Part shown: piece after piece, positions 39,899-46,973 of the stretch | How positions within the stretch are numbered: the first letter of the stretch is position 1 | Layout of the letters: each line of letters opens with the position of its first letter | From: a virus | DNA length: 54,647 bases | IMG/VR virus record: IMGVR_UViG_3300048589_001642 | Location: 1-54,647 of that record | Direction: 5' to 3' (one strand) | Notes under the pieces: model-generated | Database searches by the model: none | Seen by the model: only the letters and a program-made list of their open reading frames with translations | What the model was told of the DNA's origin: nothing | Made by a program: the position numbers and the translations under genes

Positions 39899-40380
39899 AG
39901 GCCCGACCTCCGCGCTCGCTCGACGCCCCAGAACTCGGCGGGGCGCTCGGCCTCGATCACGCCGTCGTCGTGCCAGCGGACCCCGCGCCCGTCGAGGAGG
40001 CGGGTGACGTGCGGGCCGAGGTGACTGGCGCCAAGCTCGCAGACCATCGCCTCGCGCTCGACTACTCCGTCCGCGGTCGCGCCGAGGACGATCGACCGCT
40101 CGGCCCCACAGTGAAGGAACCCGTCCGCGCCGAGCCGGTAGTCCCCTCGCCCCGCGAGCTCTTCGCGGAGATCGGCCATGTCGGCGACCTCCCCCTCTTC
40201 CTCCTCGACGTAGGCCAGCGCTTCGGCCGCGGCGGCGTGCGCGCGGGAGACGGCGGCGACGGCCATCGCGCAGGCGTTGGACTCCTCGACGCTTTGCGCC
40301 GTGTGATCGTGGAAGCTGAGGATGCGGCCGGCCTGCTCGGCGCGACGCCCCGCCTCCTCGGCGTGTTCGCGTGCGTTCAT
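39895..40380 (-). CDS. Hypothetical helical/beta protein after the terminase
   Basis: 161 residues. The first 75 are helical (EHAEEAGRRAEQAGRILSFH, AHAAAAEALAYVEEEEGEVA). The second part contains two cysteines (FLHCGAERSIVLG and AMVCELGASHLGPHVTRL) and a GVRWHDDGVIEAE strand. The HLGPHVT pattern with a Cys before it is common in small phage proteins that may bind zinc. The ATG overlaps the terminase stop. Confidence 0.65.
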   Translation of the reverse strand: MNAREHAEEAGRRAEQAGRILSFHDHTAQSVEESNACAMAVAAVSRAHAAAAEALAYVEEEEGEVADMADLREELAGRGDYRLGADGFLHCGAERSIVLGATADGVVEREAMVCELGASHLGPHVTRLLDGRGVRWHDDGVIEAERPAEFWGVERARRSGL

Positions 40381-41696
40381 CGGGAAAGCCTCCGGGTCAT
40401 CGCCGAGGATCGGCGCGTGGTGGATCCGCCGGCGCCCGAGAGGGAGCCGGTCGGGCGGGACGCAGATGCGGGACGCTGCGTCGCGAGCTTGAGCTTCGAG
40501 AGGGCCCAGACCATCGCGTCGAGGCGGCCCGGGGAGGGGAGGCCGGAGTCGGGGACCCATGACGTGAGCTCCTCGCAGAGGGCGTCGAGGCCGGGGGCGA
40601 GGGCGATCCTGCCCTGCTCGAAGAGCGCCGAGATCGGCTCGGCTCGGGTCTGCTTGCCGCGGCTCGCGCGGACGGGCGAGTAGGGGATCCGCGAGCGGAC
40701 CGACCGGATCGTGTCCTCGACCATTTCCCCGCCGTTGTTGACCTCGGCGACGATGCGGTCGGCCTCCAGGTCGTCGAAGAGCTTGACCGCGCGGGCGGCC
40801 CACTCCCTCGGGCGGACGCCCTGGATCGAGCGGTCCTCGACGACGGCCCCGATCCCGTCCGCGCGGCGGCCGGCGGCGACGATGCCCGTCACGTCGGCAT
40901 CCTCGCCGGAGGTCACGGCCGGGTCGATGCCGACGTAGAGCCGCGAGAAGGAGGGGTCGGGCGTCCAGAGCGCTCGGGCCGCCTCGATCATCGCCCACGT
41001 CCAGAGCGCGCCCTCGACGTCGTCGAGGAGCTCGCCGTAGAGCTCCTGCCGGCCGAGGCGCGTGCCCTTGTACCGGGCGAGGAGCTTCTCCTTGATCGCG
41101 GCGGGAAGGTGAGGATTGTCGAAGATCGTCCCCCGCGTGATGGCGGTCGACGGGGCCTTGACGAGCGAGCGGTAGAAGGGGAACGGCCGCGGGGTCGTGG
41201 ACATCACCGAGACGGGATGCTCGCCGAGCCGGAGCCCGAACTCGGCCTGCTCCCAGGCGGCCTTGAGCTGAGGATTCGCCGCCCCCTCCTCCCACCAGTC
41301 GATGTGACGATTACCGGAGGCGCGCAGGCGCTCGACGTCGCGCGGGGTCGGGGTCCCGATACAGAGGGCGACAGAGCCGTTAGGCCAGTGGACGTGAAGG
41401 CCGCCGGCCTGCGTGACGACCCGGACCTCGGGGTCGATCGACTTGAGCCCGGAGTGGCCGTCGAGGCAGGACTCGACGACGTCGCCGAGGGTCGGGCCGA
41501 TGATCCTCCCGCGATGGCCGGGATTGGTCCGCATGTGCTCGGCGTAGAAGCGCGCGGCCCCCTCGGTCTTCCCCGAGCCTCGGCCGCCCTCGGCGATCCA
41601 GAGATCCCAGAGGCCGGGGGGCGGGGTCTGATGCGGCTCGAGGGGCGGCCGGCCCTCGGGGGCCCAGGGCGGGGGGTTGAGGATGTCGGCGGCCAT
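40377..41696 (-). CDS. Terminase large subunit
   Basis: 439 residues. Walker A GGRGSGKT (37-44), RGRIIGPTLGDVVESCLDGH, the Walker B HIDWWEEGA and the coupling motif VMSTTPRPF form the ATPase. The RNase-H-like nuclease begins at LYVGIDPAVTSGEDADVTGI, with later acidic residues in IVAEVNNGGEMVEDTIR and GRLDAMVWALSKL. It packages DNA into the head through the portal. Start ATG at 41696. Confidence 0.92.
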   Translation of the reverse strand: MAADILNPPPWAPEGRPPLEPHQTPPPGLWDLWIAEGGRGSGKTEGAARFYAEHMRTNPGHRGRIIGPTLGDVVESCLDGHSGLKSIDPEVRVVTQAGGLHVHWPNGSVALCIGTPTPRDVERLRASGNRHIDWWEEGAANPQLKAAWEQAEFGLRLGEHPVSVMSTTPRPFPFYRSLVKAPSTAITRGTIFDNPHLPAAIKEKLLARYKGTRLGRQELYGELLDDVEGALWTWAMIEAARALWTPDPSFSRLYVGIDPAVTSGEDADVTGIVAAGRRADGIGAVVEDRSIQGVRPREWAARAVKLFDDLEADRIVAEVNNGGEMVEDTIRSVRSRIPYSPVRASRGKQTRAEPISALFEQGRIALAPGLDALCEELTSWVPDSGLPSPGRLDAMVWALSKLKLATQRPASASRPTGSLSGAGGSTTRRSSAMTRRLSR

Positions 41697-41725
41697 CGCC
41701 CACGGGTTCGGGGGGGCGAGGGTCG

Positions 41726-42424
41726 CTATGACACGACCGCCAGCGGATCGCCGACGTCGATGCCGCGGAGCGCCTCGTCGGCCGCACCGATAGCCGCGCG
41801 CCGGGCGCCATCGACGAGCGCACGGACCGCGGGCTCCTCCAGCGTGCCGGTGACCCCGGCCGCCATCGCCGACAGAGCGGCCGTGACCGCCGCGTCGACC
41901 ACCCGGGCGAGCGCCTGACCCTGCGCCTCGGCGATCCGCACCCGGCGCTCATCGACGCCCGCGTCGAGGCAGAGCTTCGAGTAGCGGGCGAGCCGGTCGC
42001 GCTCGGCGTCGTAGATCTTGACGAGGACGTTCTCGCGCTCGGGGATCGTGACGTACTCGCCCTCGATCGCAGGGAGGACGATCCCGTCGCGGTCGATGTC
42101 GGGGATGAGGCGGCCGACGACCATCCGATAGACCTGGACGTTCGCTGCTGCTTCGCGCACCAGGCCGACGAGCGCGTCGAGCGGCTGCACGTCGATCGCT
42201 CCGCCGAGGCGCGCGACCTCTCGCACGGCCTCCCCTACCGCCCGCCGCTGCTTTGCCTTTGCCTTCGCCTGCGGCGAGCTGCCGCCGTGCATCCGGCAGA
42301 CGAGCGCGCCCTTCATCGGAGGGTTCCCGCAGGGCTCGCCGGTCCGCTTGGATCGGGCCGTGCATTTGCGCTCGGCCGGGGGATGCATGGGGTCGCGCGG
42401 GCCGCGTCGATTGCTAGGCGTCAT
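41726..42424 (-). CDS. Terminase small subunit
   Basis: 232 residues. The start has a probable zinc-binding CTARSKRTGEPCGNPPMKGA with VCRMHGGSSPQAKAKAKQRR, typical of actinophage small terminases. The middle is helical (PLDALVGLVREAAANVQVYR, REVARLGG) with an ENVLVKIYDAERDRLARYSK motif. It selects the packaging site. It is 29 bases upstream of the large subunit. Confidence 0.8.
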   Translation of the reverse strand: MTPSNRRGPRDPMHPPAERKCTARSKRTGEPCGNPPMKGALVCRMHGGSSPQAKAKAKQRRAVGEAVREVARLGGAIDVQPLDALVGLVREAAANVQVYRMVVGRLIPDIDRDGIVLPAIEGEYVTIPERENVLVKIYDAERDRLARYSKLCLDAGVDERRVRIAEAQGQALARVVDAAVTAALSAMAAGVTGTLEEPAVRALVDGARRAAIGAADEALRGIDVGDPLAVVS

Positions 42425-42651
42425 CGACCCTCACCCGACACCCGCGCCATGATCCGCTGGTACTCGCTCGACCGCATCAGGTAGAGCCATGCGAGCCCTT
42501 CGTCGCCTCGCGCGCGAGCGTCTAGCGCCCGCTCGGCGCACGCCCAGGCCGCAGACCACGCGCAGAGAGCCGCCACGCGGCGATGCCCGTCGGCGTAGAG
42601 CCACGGGCCGCCCATCCCGCGCGGACCAACGTCGGCATCGCGCTCGCTCAC
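42421..42651 (-). CDS. Small helical protein
   Basis: 76 residues (MSERDADVGPRGMGGPWLYA, then ALCAWSAAWACAERALDARA and EGLAWLYLMRSSEYQRIMAR). GTG at 42651 overlaps the previous stop (GTGA). No family recognised. Confidence 0.6.
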   Translation of the reverse strand: MSERDADVGPRGMGGPWLYADGHRRVAALCAWSAAWACAERALDARARGDEGLAWLYLMRSSEYQRIMARVSGEGR

Positions 42652-42920
42652 GCGCTCATCGCCTCCGCGCCCGGCTCACCCTCCCGCCGGGACGGCCCCG
42701 GTCCCGGCGCAGGGTAGGAGGGCGGCAGGCCGAGGCGAAGCTCGCAGTCGCGGATGCGGAAGCGGCAGTCGGTCAGTTCGTCGGGGAGCCGGCGCTCCAG
42801 CTCGCGCAGGCGCTCGAGCCGGATGCGGAGGGTGTCAAGGTTGCGGGCCTCCAGGTCCCAGGCGATCGAGCCGGGGCGGGGGTCGCGGGGGAGGTGGCCG
42901 TTGGCGACGCTCGGGGTCAT
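42648..42920 (-). CDS. Small helical protein
   Basis: 90 residues. The core is a charged helix (LEARNLDTLRIRLERLRELE, RRLPDELTDCRFRIRDCELR). The ends are disordered. The ATG at 42920 overlaps the previous stop. It could be a coiled-coil partner of the zinc proteins around it; function unknown. Confidence 0.6.
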   Translation of the reverse strand: MTPSVANGHLPRDPRPGSIAWDLEARNLDTLRIRLERLRELERRLPDELTDCRFRIRDCELRLGLPPSYPAPGPGPSRREGEPGAEAMSA

Positions 42921-43126
42921 ATCCTCACGACCTCTCCGACGCCGAGGCACCACGGGCAGCGGCCGGGCTCCAGGCCGCCGAGGCCGTCGTCGGTGAAGAC
43001 GACGCGCTGGCCCCAACATCCCGAGCAGGTCGTCCAGACGATGACCTCGGGGTCTGCTTCGGGCAGGGCGCGGCGGCCCGGGGGGGTGAACCGAGCGAGG
43101 AGGCGTTCGTCGGCGCTCACGATCAC
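42917..43126 (-). CDS. DnaJ-type zinc-finger protein
   Basis: 69 residues. WTTCSGCWGQRVVF and GRCPWCLGVGEVV form a four-Cys centre. GTG at 43126 overlaps the previous stop (GTGA); an internal GTG at 43120 is possible. Similar to the plus-strand protein at 32978 in motif but not in the rest. Confidence 0.7.
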   Translation of the reverse strand: MIVSADERLLARFTPPGRRALPEADPEVIVWTTCSGCWGQRVVFTDDGLGGLEPGRCPWCLGVGEVVRI

Positions 43127-43362
43127 AGCCGCCGGACCGACTGGAGATCGGAGGATGGAGGCCATTGGTCGCGCCACAGCTCCAGCGATCGGCGCTTTCG
43201 GAGGCGACGGACGGCCTGATCGAAGTCCAGGTCGCTCGGGACCTCGGGGAGGGTCTCGCGGAGGGTCTTGACCGGGACCCATCCAGCGACCGCGACGCGG
43301 GCGAGGCGCTCGATCGCGACGAGGATCTGCGACTCGATGATGGACGGAGTCGAGGGGGTCAT
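43123..43362 (-). CDS. Small winged-helix-like protein
   Basis: 79 residues (ESQILVAIERLARVAVAGWV, PVKTLRETLPEVPSDLDFDQ, AVRRLRKRRSLELWRDQ). The helix-helix-turn-helix-wing pattern suggests DNA binding. The ATG at 43362 overlaps the upstream stop. Confidence 0.6.
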   Translation of the reverse strand: MTPSTPSIIESQILVAIERLARVAVAGWVPVKTLRETLPEVPSDLDFDQAVRRLRKRRSLELWRDQWPPSSDLQSVRRL

Positions 43363-43940
43363 GCGGCGACCTGCCTCTCACGCGCGTCGGCCAGGGTGGC
43401 GAGGACCTCGGCGCGGCGTGCGGGGTCGTGGCCGATGCAGTAGTCCGATCCGGCGAGGGCGGGGCGCCGGCAGGGGCGGCCCTTGCTCGGGTAGGTCTGC
43501 TTCACCCCGGAGCAGGTCCGGTCGGCGATCTCCCCTCGGGCGACGCGCATCCGCCGGATGTGGTCCGGGTCGCGCGACTTGCGCGGCGCCAGGCCGTGGG
43601 TGGTCGACGCCGCGACGGTCGCCTCGATCCGCTCGCGGCGCGGCAGGCCGAGGCGGACGAACTGACCGTGCAGGGCGTTCGCGCACGCTTTCTCGGAGGC
43701 GTACCGGGTGCGCGGGAAGATGCGCTTCGCGCACCCCCGGAGGCTGAGGCCCTCGGCGTAGAGGCGGTGGACCGCGCGGACCTGAGCGTCGGTGAGGTAG
43801 CCGTGGACGCCTGCGGGCTTGCCCTTCCTGCGGGGAGCGTGGGCGAGCGTCGGTGTGTCGCACCAGACGCACGCGCCGGAGGGCATGGGCGTCACTTCCT
43901 CGACGCACGTTGGGCACCAGGCGTAGGGCGGCGGGTTCAC
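43359..43940 (-). CDS. Zinc-finger and HTH-containing protein
   Basis: 193 residues from the GTG at 43940. A zinc knuckle CPTCVEEVTPMPSGACVWCD opens it. Then LTDAQVRAVHRLYAEGLSLR with GCAKRIF resembles a helix-turn-helix of the resolvase type. The end has RTCSGVKQTYPSKGRPCRRP and DYCIGHDPARR, a second CCCH zinc site like that of the terminase small subunit. Possibly a regulator or DNA-binding factor for packaging. Confidence 0.65.
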   Translation of the reverse strand: MNPPPYAWCPTCVEEVTPMPSGACVWCDTPTLAHAPRRKGKPAGVHGYLTDAQVRAVHRLYAEGLSLRGCAKRIFPRTRYASEKACANALHGQFVRLGLPRRERIEATVAASTTHGLAPRKSRDPDHIRRMRVARGEIADRTCSGVKQTYPSKGRPCRRPALAGSDYCIGHDPARRAEVLATLADARERQVAA

Positions 43941-44143
43941 GCGGTGCCGCCGATGGTCGTCTGACGCGCGGCGGCGGTTCGCTCGCGCTGGACTCGCCAG
44001 TAGGCCGCGGCGACGTGGCCGGCGCGCAGGCCGAGCAGTCCGGCGACGACGTGGAAGGCTTCGGTCCGGGTCGCCCCGGAGCGCATGGCGTCCTCGACGC
44101 GGTCGTGCATCTGATCGCGCTTGCGCTGCTCGACGTTCGTCAT
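43937..44143 (-). CDS. Small helical protein
   Basis: 68 residues (MTNVEQRKRDQMHDRVEDAM, then TEAFHVVAGLLGLRAGHVAA). The pattern may be a short helix-turn-helix. The ATG at 44143 overlaps the end of the protease gene. No family recognised. Confidence 0.6.
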   Translation of the reverse strand: MTNVEQRKRDQMHDRVEDAMRSGATRTEAFHVVAGLLGLRAGHVAAAYWRVQRERTAAARQTTIGGTA

Positions 44144-44817
44144 CGAGCAGCCGCCGCCAGCATGGCCGCGCGGCCCCCGCACGACGCCCCCCAGATCGCA
44201 CGCCGCCACGACCGCGCATCCCGCGTCCGCCACGTCTTCGACCCGGTAGCCCGCGCTGAGGCCGCCCTGATCGCCGCCGTGTCGGCCGGGTAGGAGGCCG
44301 GCGAGAACATCCGAGCTCGCCAGAAGCGCCACCCCCAGGCCGGCATCAGGTCGGCCGTGAGGGCGTCGACGATCCCCTCCTCGACGTTGATCCCTCCCGG
44401 CTGCTCGCCCCAGCACCGGACGGTGTCGCGGCGGTGCAGCAGCTCGTGCACCACCGATGCCGCGCCCGGCGAGTAGAAGCGCCCGCGGTGCTCCAGGTCC
44501 GGCGTCCGGTCGAGCAGGTACTCGGCGAGATACGGGCGCAGACGGACGTGGTCCGGCTCGGCGAAGCCCACCCGGTACTCGGCATCGTTGAGTTCGTCCA
44601 TGTCGTTGGTGATGAGGAAGGGCCGCGGGTCGATCGACGCGCGCAGGGTCTCCTCGAGCCACGCCCGGGTGCGGTCGGCGATCGCCTGGACCTGATCAGG
44701 CATCGCCGGCGATGCCAGGGGCGGCGCCTTCGGCTCGCCGGGATGGGCGGTCGCGACGCTGGGCACCACTGCCCAGCAGGCCGCGCAGGCGATGATGGCA
44801 CCGATGGTCGCCTTCAT
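44140..44817 (-). CDS. Secreted zincin-type metalloprotease
   Basis: 225 residues. Signal peptide MKATIGAIIACAACWAVVPS with cleavage likely after VATA. The HExxH motif HELLH is at 124-128 within AASVVHELLHRRD, and Glu146/147 (INVEEGIVDAL) could be the third ligand. The protein therefore belongs to secreted zincins, though the subfamily is not clear. The last 35 residues are Arg/Ala-rich and may reflect a frame change near 44260. A secreted protease could act on host wall or extracellular proteins. Confidence 0.7.
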   Translation of the reverse strand: MKATIGAIIACAACWAVVPSVATAHPGEPKAPPLASPAMPDQVQAIADRTRAWLEETLRASIDPRPFLITNDMDELNDAEYRVGFAEPDHVRLRPYLAEYLLDRTPDLEHRGRFYSPGAASVVHELLHRRDTVRCWGEQPGGINVEEGIVDALTADLMPAWGWRFWRARMFSPASYPADTAAIRAASARATGSKTWRTRDARSWRRAIWGASCGGRAAMLAAAAR

Positions 44818-45065
44818 CGGTTCGCCCTCCTGGACTCCCGGACGATCTTCCGCCGGGCCCTCCGTCGTGATGCGCGGCGGGACAGCGCCTCGGACGCGGC
44901 GATGCGGCCCTCGGCGCGGCGGAGCGCGAGCCGCTCGCTGATGCGCCGACGAGCCATGCGCGCGAGCGCCTGCTCGCGGTAGACCCTGTCGCGCATCGTC
45001 GCGCCGATCATGGGCCAGTCGATGCGGCCGGTCGGGTACTGGTGGCGGCGCCGACCGCCGCTCAC
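44814..45065 (-). CDS. Small very basic protein
   Basis: 83 residues from the GTG at 45065 (GTGA overlap). After MSGGRRRHQYPTGRIDWPMI it is dominated by Arg-rich helix (RISERLALRRAEGRIAASEA, SRRASRRRARRKIVRESRR). It may bind nucleic acid. Function unknown. Confidence 0.6.
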   Translation of the reverse strand: MSGGRRRHQYPTGRIDWPMIGATMRDRVYREQALARMARRRISERLALRRAEGRIAASEALSRRASRRRARRKIVRESRRANR

Positions 45066-45835
45066 GGCGTCACCTCGATCATCCGGTCGAGCAGCGCGAG
45101 CGCCGACACCTGGAGCGCCTTGACCGTGGGGCGCAGAGCTTCCCCCGCGGCGTCCCCCGCGGCGTCCCCCGCGGCGTCCCCCGCGGCGGCCCTCGCGGCG
45201 TCCCACGCGGCGTCCCACGCGGCGTCCCACGCGGCGTCCCCCGCGGCTTCCCCCGCGGCGTCCCTCGCGGCGTCCCTCGCGGCGTCCCCCGCGGCGTCCC
45301 CCGCGGCGTCCCCCGCGGCGTCCCCCGCGGCGTCCCACGCGGCGTCCCCCGCGGCGTCCCTCGCGGCGTCCCCCGCGGCGTCCCCCGCGGCGTCCCACGC
45401 GGCGTCCCCCGCGGCGTCGACGCTCGGCTTCGCCTCGCGTGCGGTTTCGGTGCTCGTCAGCGCGACGAGCTGCTCCAGAGTGTGCGCCTGATCGTTGAGC
45501 CCGGCGAGCCGGAGCCACGCCGGGGTGTACTCGCGCACCAGCCAGTCCGTCGCCATCCAGGCGCGACGCTCCTCCACCCCGGCCGTGGAGCGCGTGCCCA
45601 CCAGGCGGGGGACGTAGGGCAGGAGGATCTGCCGATCCTCGTCGTCGAGCGAATCGTTCCACGACCGCAGGAACGCGCCGAGCACGGGGCAGGCCCACTC
45701 GGGGCTATCGCTCCAGGGTTCGCCCGCGACGTAGGCGACGGCCTCCATCACGCACGCCTCGAAGGCACCGTTCGGCTCGGAGTGCGCGCCGCGCCCGAGG
45801 CGCAGGTCGGTGGGGAGGGATCGGGTGGTCGCCAT
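45062..45835 (-). CDS. Ala-rich tetrapeptide-repeat protein, copy 2 (complete)
   Basis: 257 residues. Residues 1-140 are a globular domain: LRLGRGAHSEPNGAFEACVM, EAVAYVAGEPWSDSPEWACP, VLGAFLRSWNDSLDDEDRQI, LLPYVPRLVGT and WMATDWLVREYTPAWLRLAG. About 23 tetrapeptides of GDAA/WDAA/RDAA type follow (about 141-234), then LRPTVKALQVSALALLDRMI. The repeat should form a long amphipathic Ala helix. Similar repeat proteins occur in actinobacteria and their phages without known function. The ATG overlaps the previous stop. Confidence 0.8.
   Translation of the reverse strand: MATTRSLPTDLRLGRGAHSEPNGAFEACVMEAVAYVAGEPWSDSPEWACPVLGAFLRSWNDSLDDEDRQILLPYVPRLVGTRSTAGVEERRAWMATDWLVREYTPAWLRLAGLNDQAHTLEQLVALTSTETAREAKPSVDAAGDAAWDAAGDAAGDAARDAAGDAAWDAAGDAAGDAAGDAAGDAARDAARDAAGEAAGDAAWDAAWDAAWDAARAAAGDAAGDAAGDAAGEALRPTVKALQVSALALLDRMIEVTP
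45141..45417. repeat. 12-bp tandem repeat array in the Ala-rich gene
   Basis: About 23 units of the form gcggcgtccccc, with variants for Trp, Arg and Glu codons. Nearly identical to 1-231 over long parts. Confidence 0.9.
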
Positions 45836-46446
45836 CAGCCGGTCACCGCAGGGGTCCGGCAGACCGGGCCGGGTCGGCGAACGACGGCGGTCCTCGTCTT
45901 CACGACCTCCCCGTCCCGCTTCCAGACGACCGAGATCCTCACGATCGCGAAGCCGCGATCGCCGACCCTCTTGCAGGCGATGGCGCGCAGGACGCGCTCG
46001 GAGCGGGTCGAGATCAGGCGCTTCGTGGTCTTGGTCTCCTTCTTGGTCCCGCCCTCCTTGACGACGACCGGGGGCGCCGCGACGACCGGCGGGTTCTGCT
46101 CGGCGACCGGGGGGACCGGGGCGGTGACGACGACCGGGGCGCAGGCCGCGGCGGGCGAGGTCCAGACCGAGCCGCGGTGGCGGGCGGTCGCGACGAGCGG
46201 GCCCGTCGTCGGGGCCGTGAGGGTGAGCGAGCCGGTCGGGCCGTTGAAGGCGTAGGGGCCGGTCCGGATGACCGAGCCGCCGACCGAGACCGTGAGGTCG
46301 TCCAGGGCGACGGGGCCGGTCCAGAAGCGCTCGAGCCCGACCGTCACGGTCCGATCCGTGCAGACCGCGGCGACGTTCGCCGAGGCGATCTGCGGGAGGA
46401 CGACGAGGCCGGCGAGGGCCGGGAGAGCGAGAGTGCGAGCGTTCAT
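45835..46446 (-). CDS. Secreted protein with Ig-like features
   Basis: 203 residues. Signal peptide MNARTLALPALAGLVVLPQI with likely cleavage after ASA. The mature part is beta-rich (RTVTVGLERFWTGPVALDDL, TVSVGGSVIRTGPYAF, SLTLTAPTTGPLVATARHRG) with a Pro/Val linker and a basic end (TKRLISTRSERVLRAIACKR). It is the first gene behind the operator-bearing 46.5 kb promoter and the conserved leader. Function unknown; an exported protein made in the lytic phase is unusual. Confidence 0.7.
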   Translation of the reverse strand: MNARTLALPALAGLVVLPQIASANVAAVCTDRTVTVGLERFWTGPVALDDLTVSVGGSVIRTGPYAFNGPTGSLTLTAPTTGPLVATARHRGSVWTSPAAACAPVVVTAPVPPVAEQNPPVVAAPPVVVKEGGTKKETKTTKRLISTRSERVLRAIACKRVGDRGFAIVRISVVWKRDGEVVKTRTAVVRRPGPVCRTPAVTG

Positions 46447-46450
46447 CGAG

Positions 46451-46512
46451 GGGTTCCTCTTCCTCTGTGGACTGTCCGCGACAAGATACCGATTGTGACC
46501 TAATAAGGTCAA
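46451..46512 (-). promoter_or_regulatory. 46.5 kb promoter, palindromic operator and leader
   Basis: -35 TTGACC (46512-46507), 18-bp spacer, -10 TATCTT (46488-46483). TGACCTAATAAGGTCA (46496-46511) overlaps the -35 and spacer. The leader GAGGAAGAGGAACCC (46465-46451) precedes the ATG at 46446. The HNH stop codon lies within the -35. Confidence 0.8.
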
Positions 46513-46973
46513 GTCGTGTCAGGCAATCCCCGTCGTCCGGTCAGGCGACGGAGGGCGGCGGCTATACCTCCGGCGGCCCGGACCGCCGCGAGCTGCTCGT
46601 CGAGCGAGAGGTGCGGGAGGAGGTCGAGGCGTCGGCCGTCGAACGCGCCGTGGCATCCCCCGTCGGTCTGGACGCAGAGCGGGACGACGTCGTCCGGGTG
46701 GACGTGGAGCGTCGTCGCGCCCTGGATGAGCGGTCGGTCGTGATCGCGCCCGATCGTGTGAGCCGCCTGGATCTCGACGCCCGGACCGGGCTCGGCGCCG
46801 CAGACCCGGCAGGCGCCGGCCCGGGTCACCTTGGCGCGGGCGTCGGTCCAGTCGCGCTCGACCGCGCGGGTCTGCACCATCCTCGAGCGCGTCGGGGCCG
46901 AGCGACGGGCGATCGTTCCCGAGCGGGAGAGCCCGCCCGTCCGGGCGAGGGGGGTGCGGCGGGAGAGGGTCAC
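46509..46973 (-). CDS. HNH endonuclease
   Basis: 154 residues from the GTG at 46973. The motif is complete: CRVCGAEPGPGVEIQAAHTI (C-x2-C, then AH), DDVVPLCVQTDGGCHGAFDG (the N/H part with C-x5-C). The basic N terminus binds DNA. It overlaps the methyltransferase remnant. Could be a homing or packaging-associated nuclease; it is far from the terminase. Confidence 0.8.
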   Translation of the reverse strand: MTLSRRTPLARTGGLSRSGTIARRSAPTRSRMVQTRAVERDWTDARAKVTRAGACRVCGAEPGPGVEIQAAHTIGRDHDRPLIQGATTLHVHPDDVVPLCVQTDGGCHGAFDGRRLDLLPHLSLDEQLAAVRAAGGIAAALRRLTGRRGLPDTT

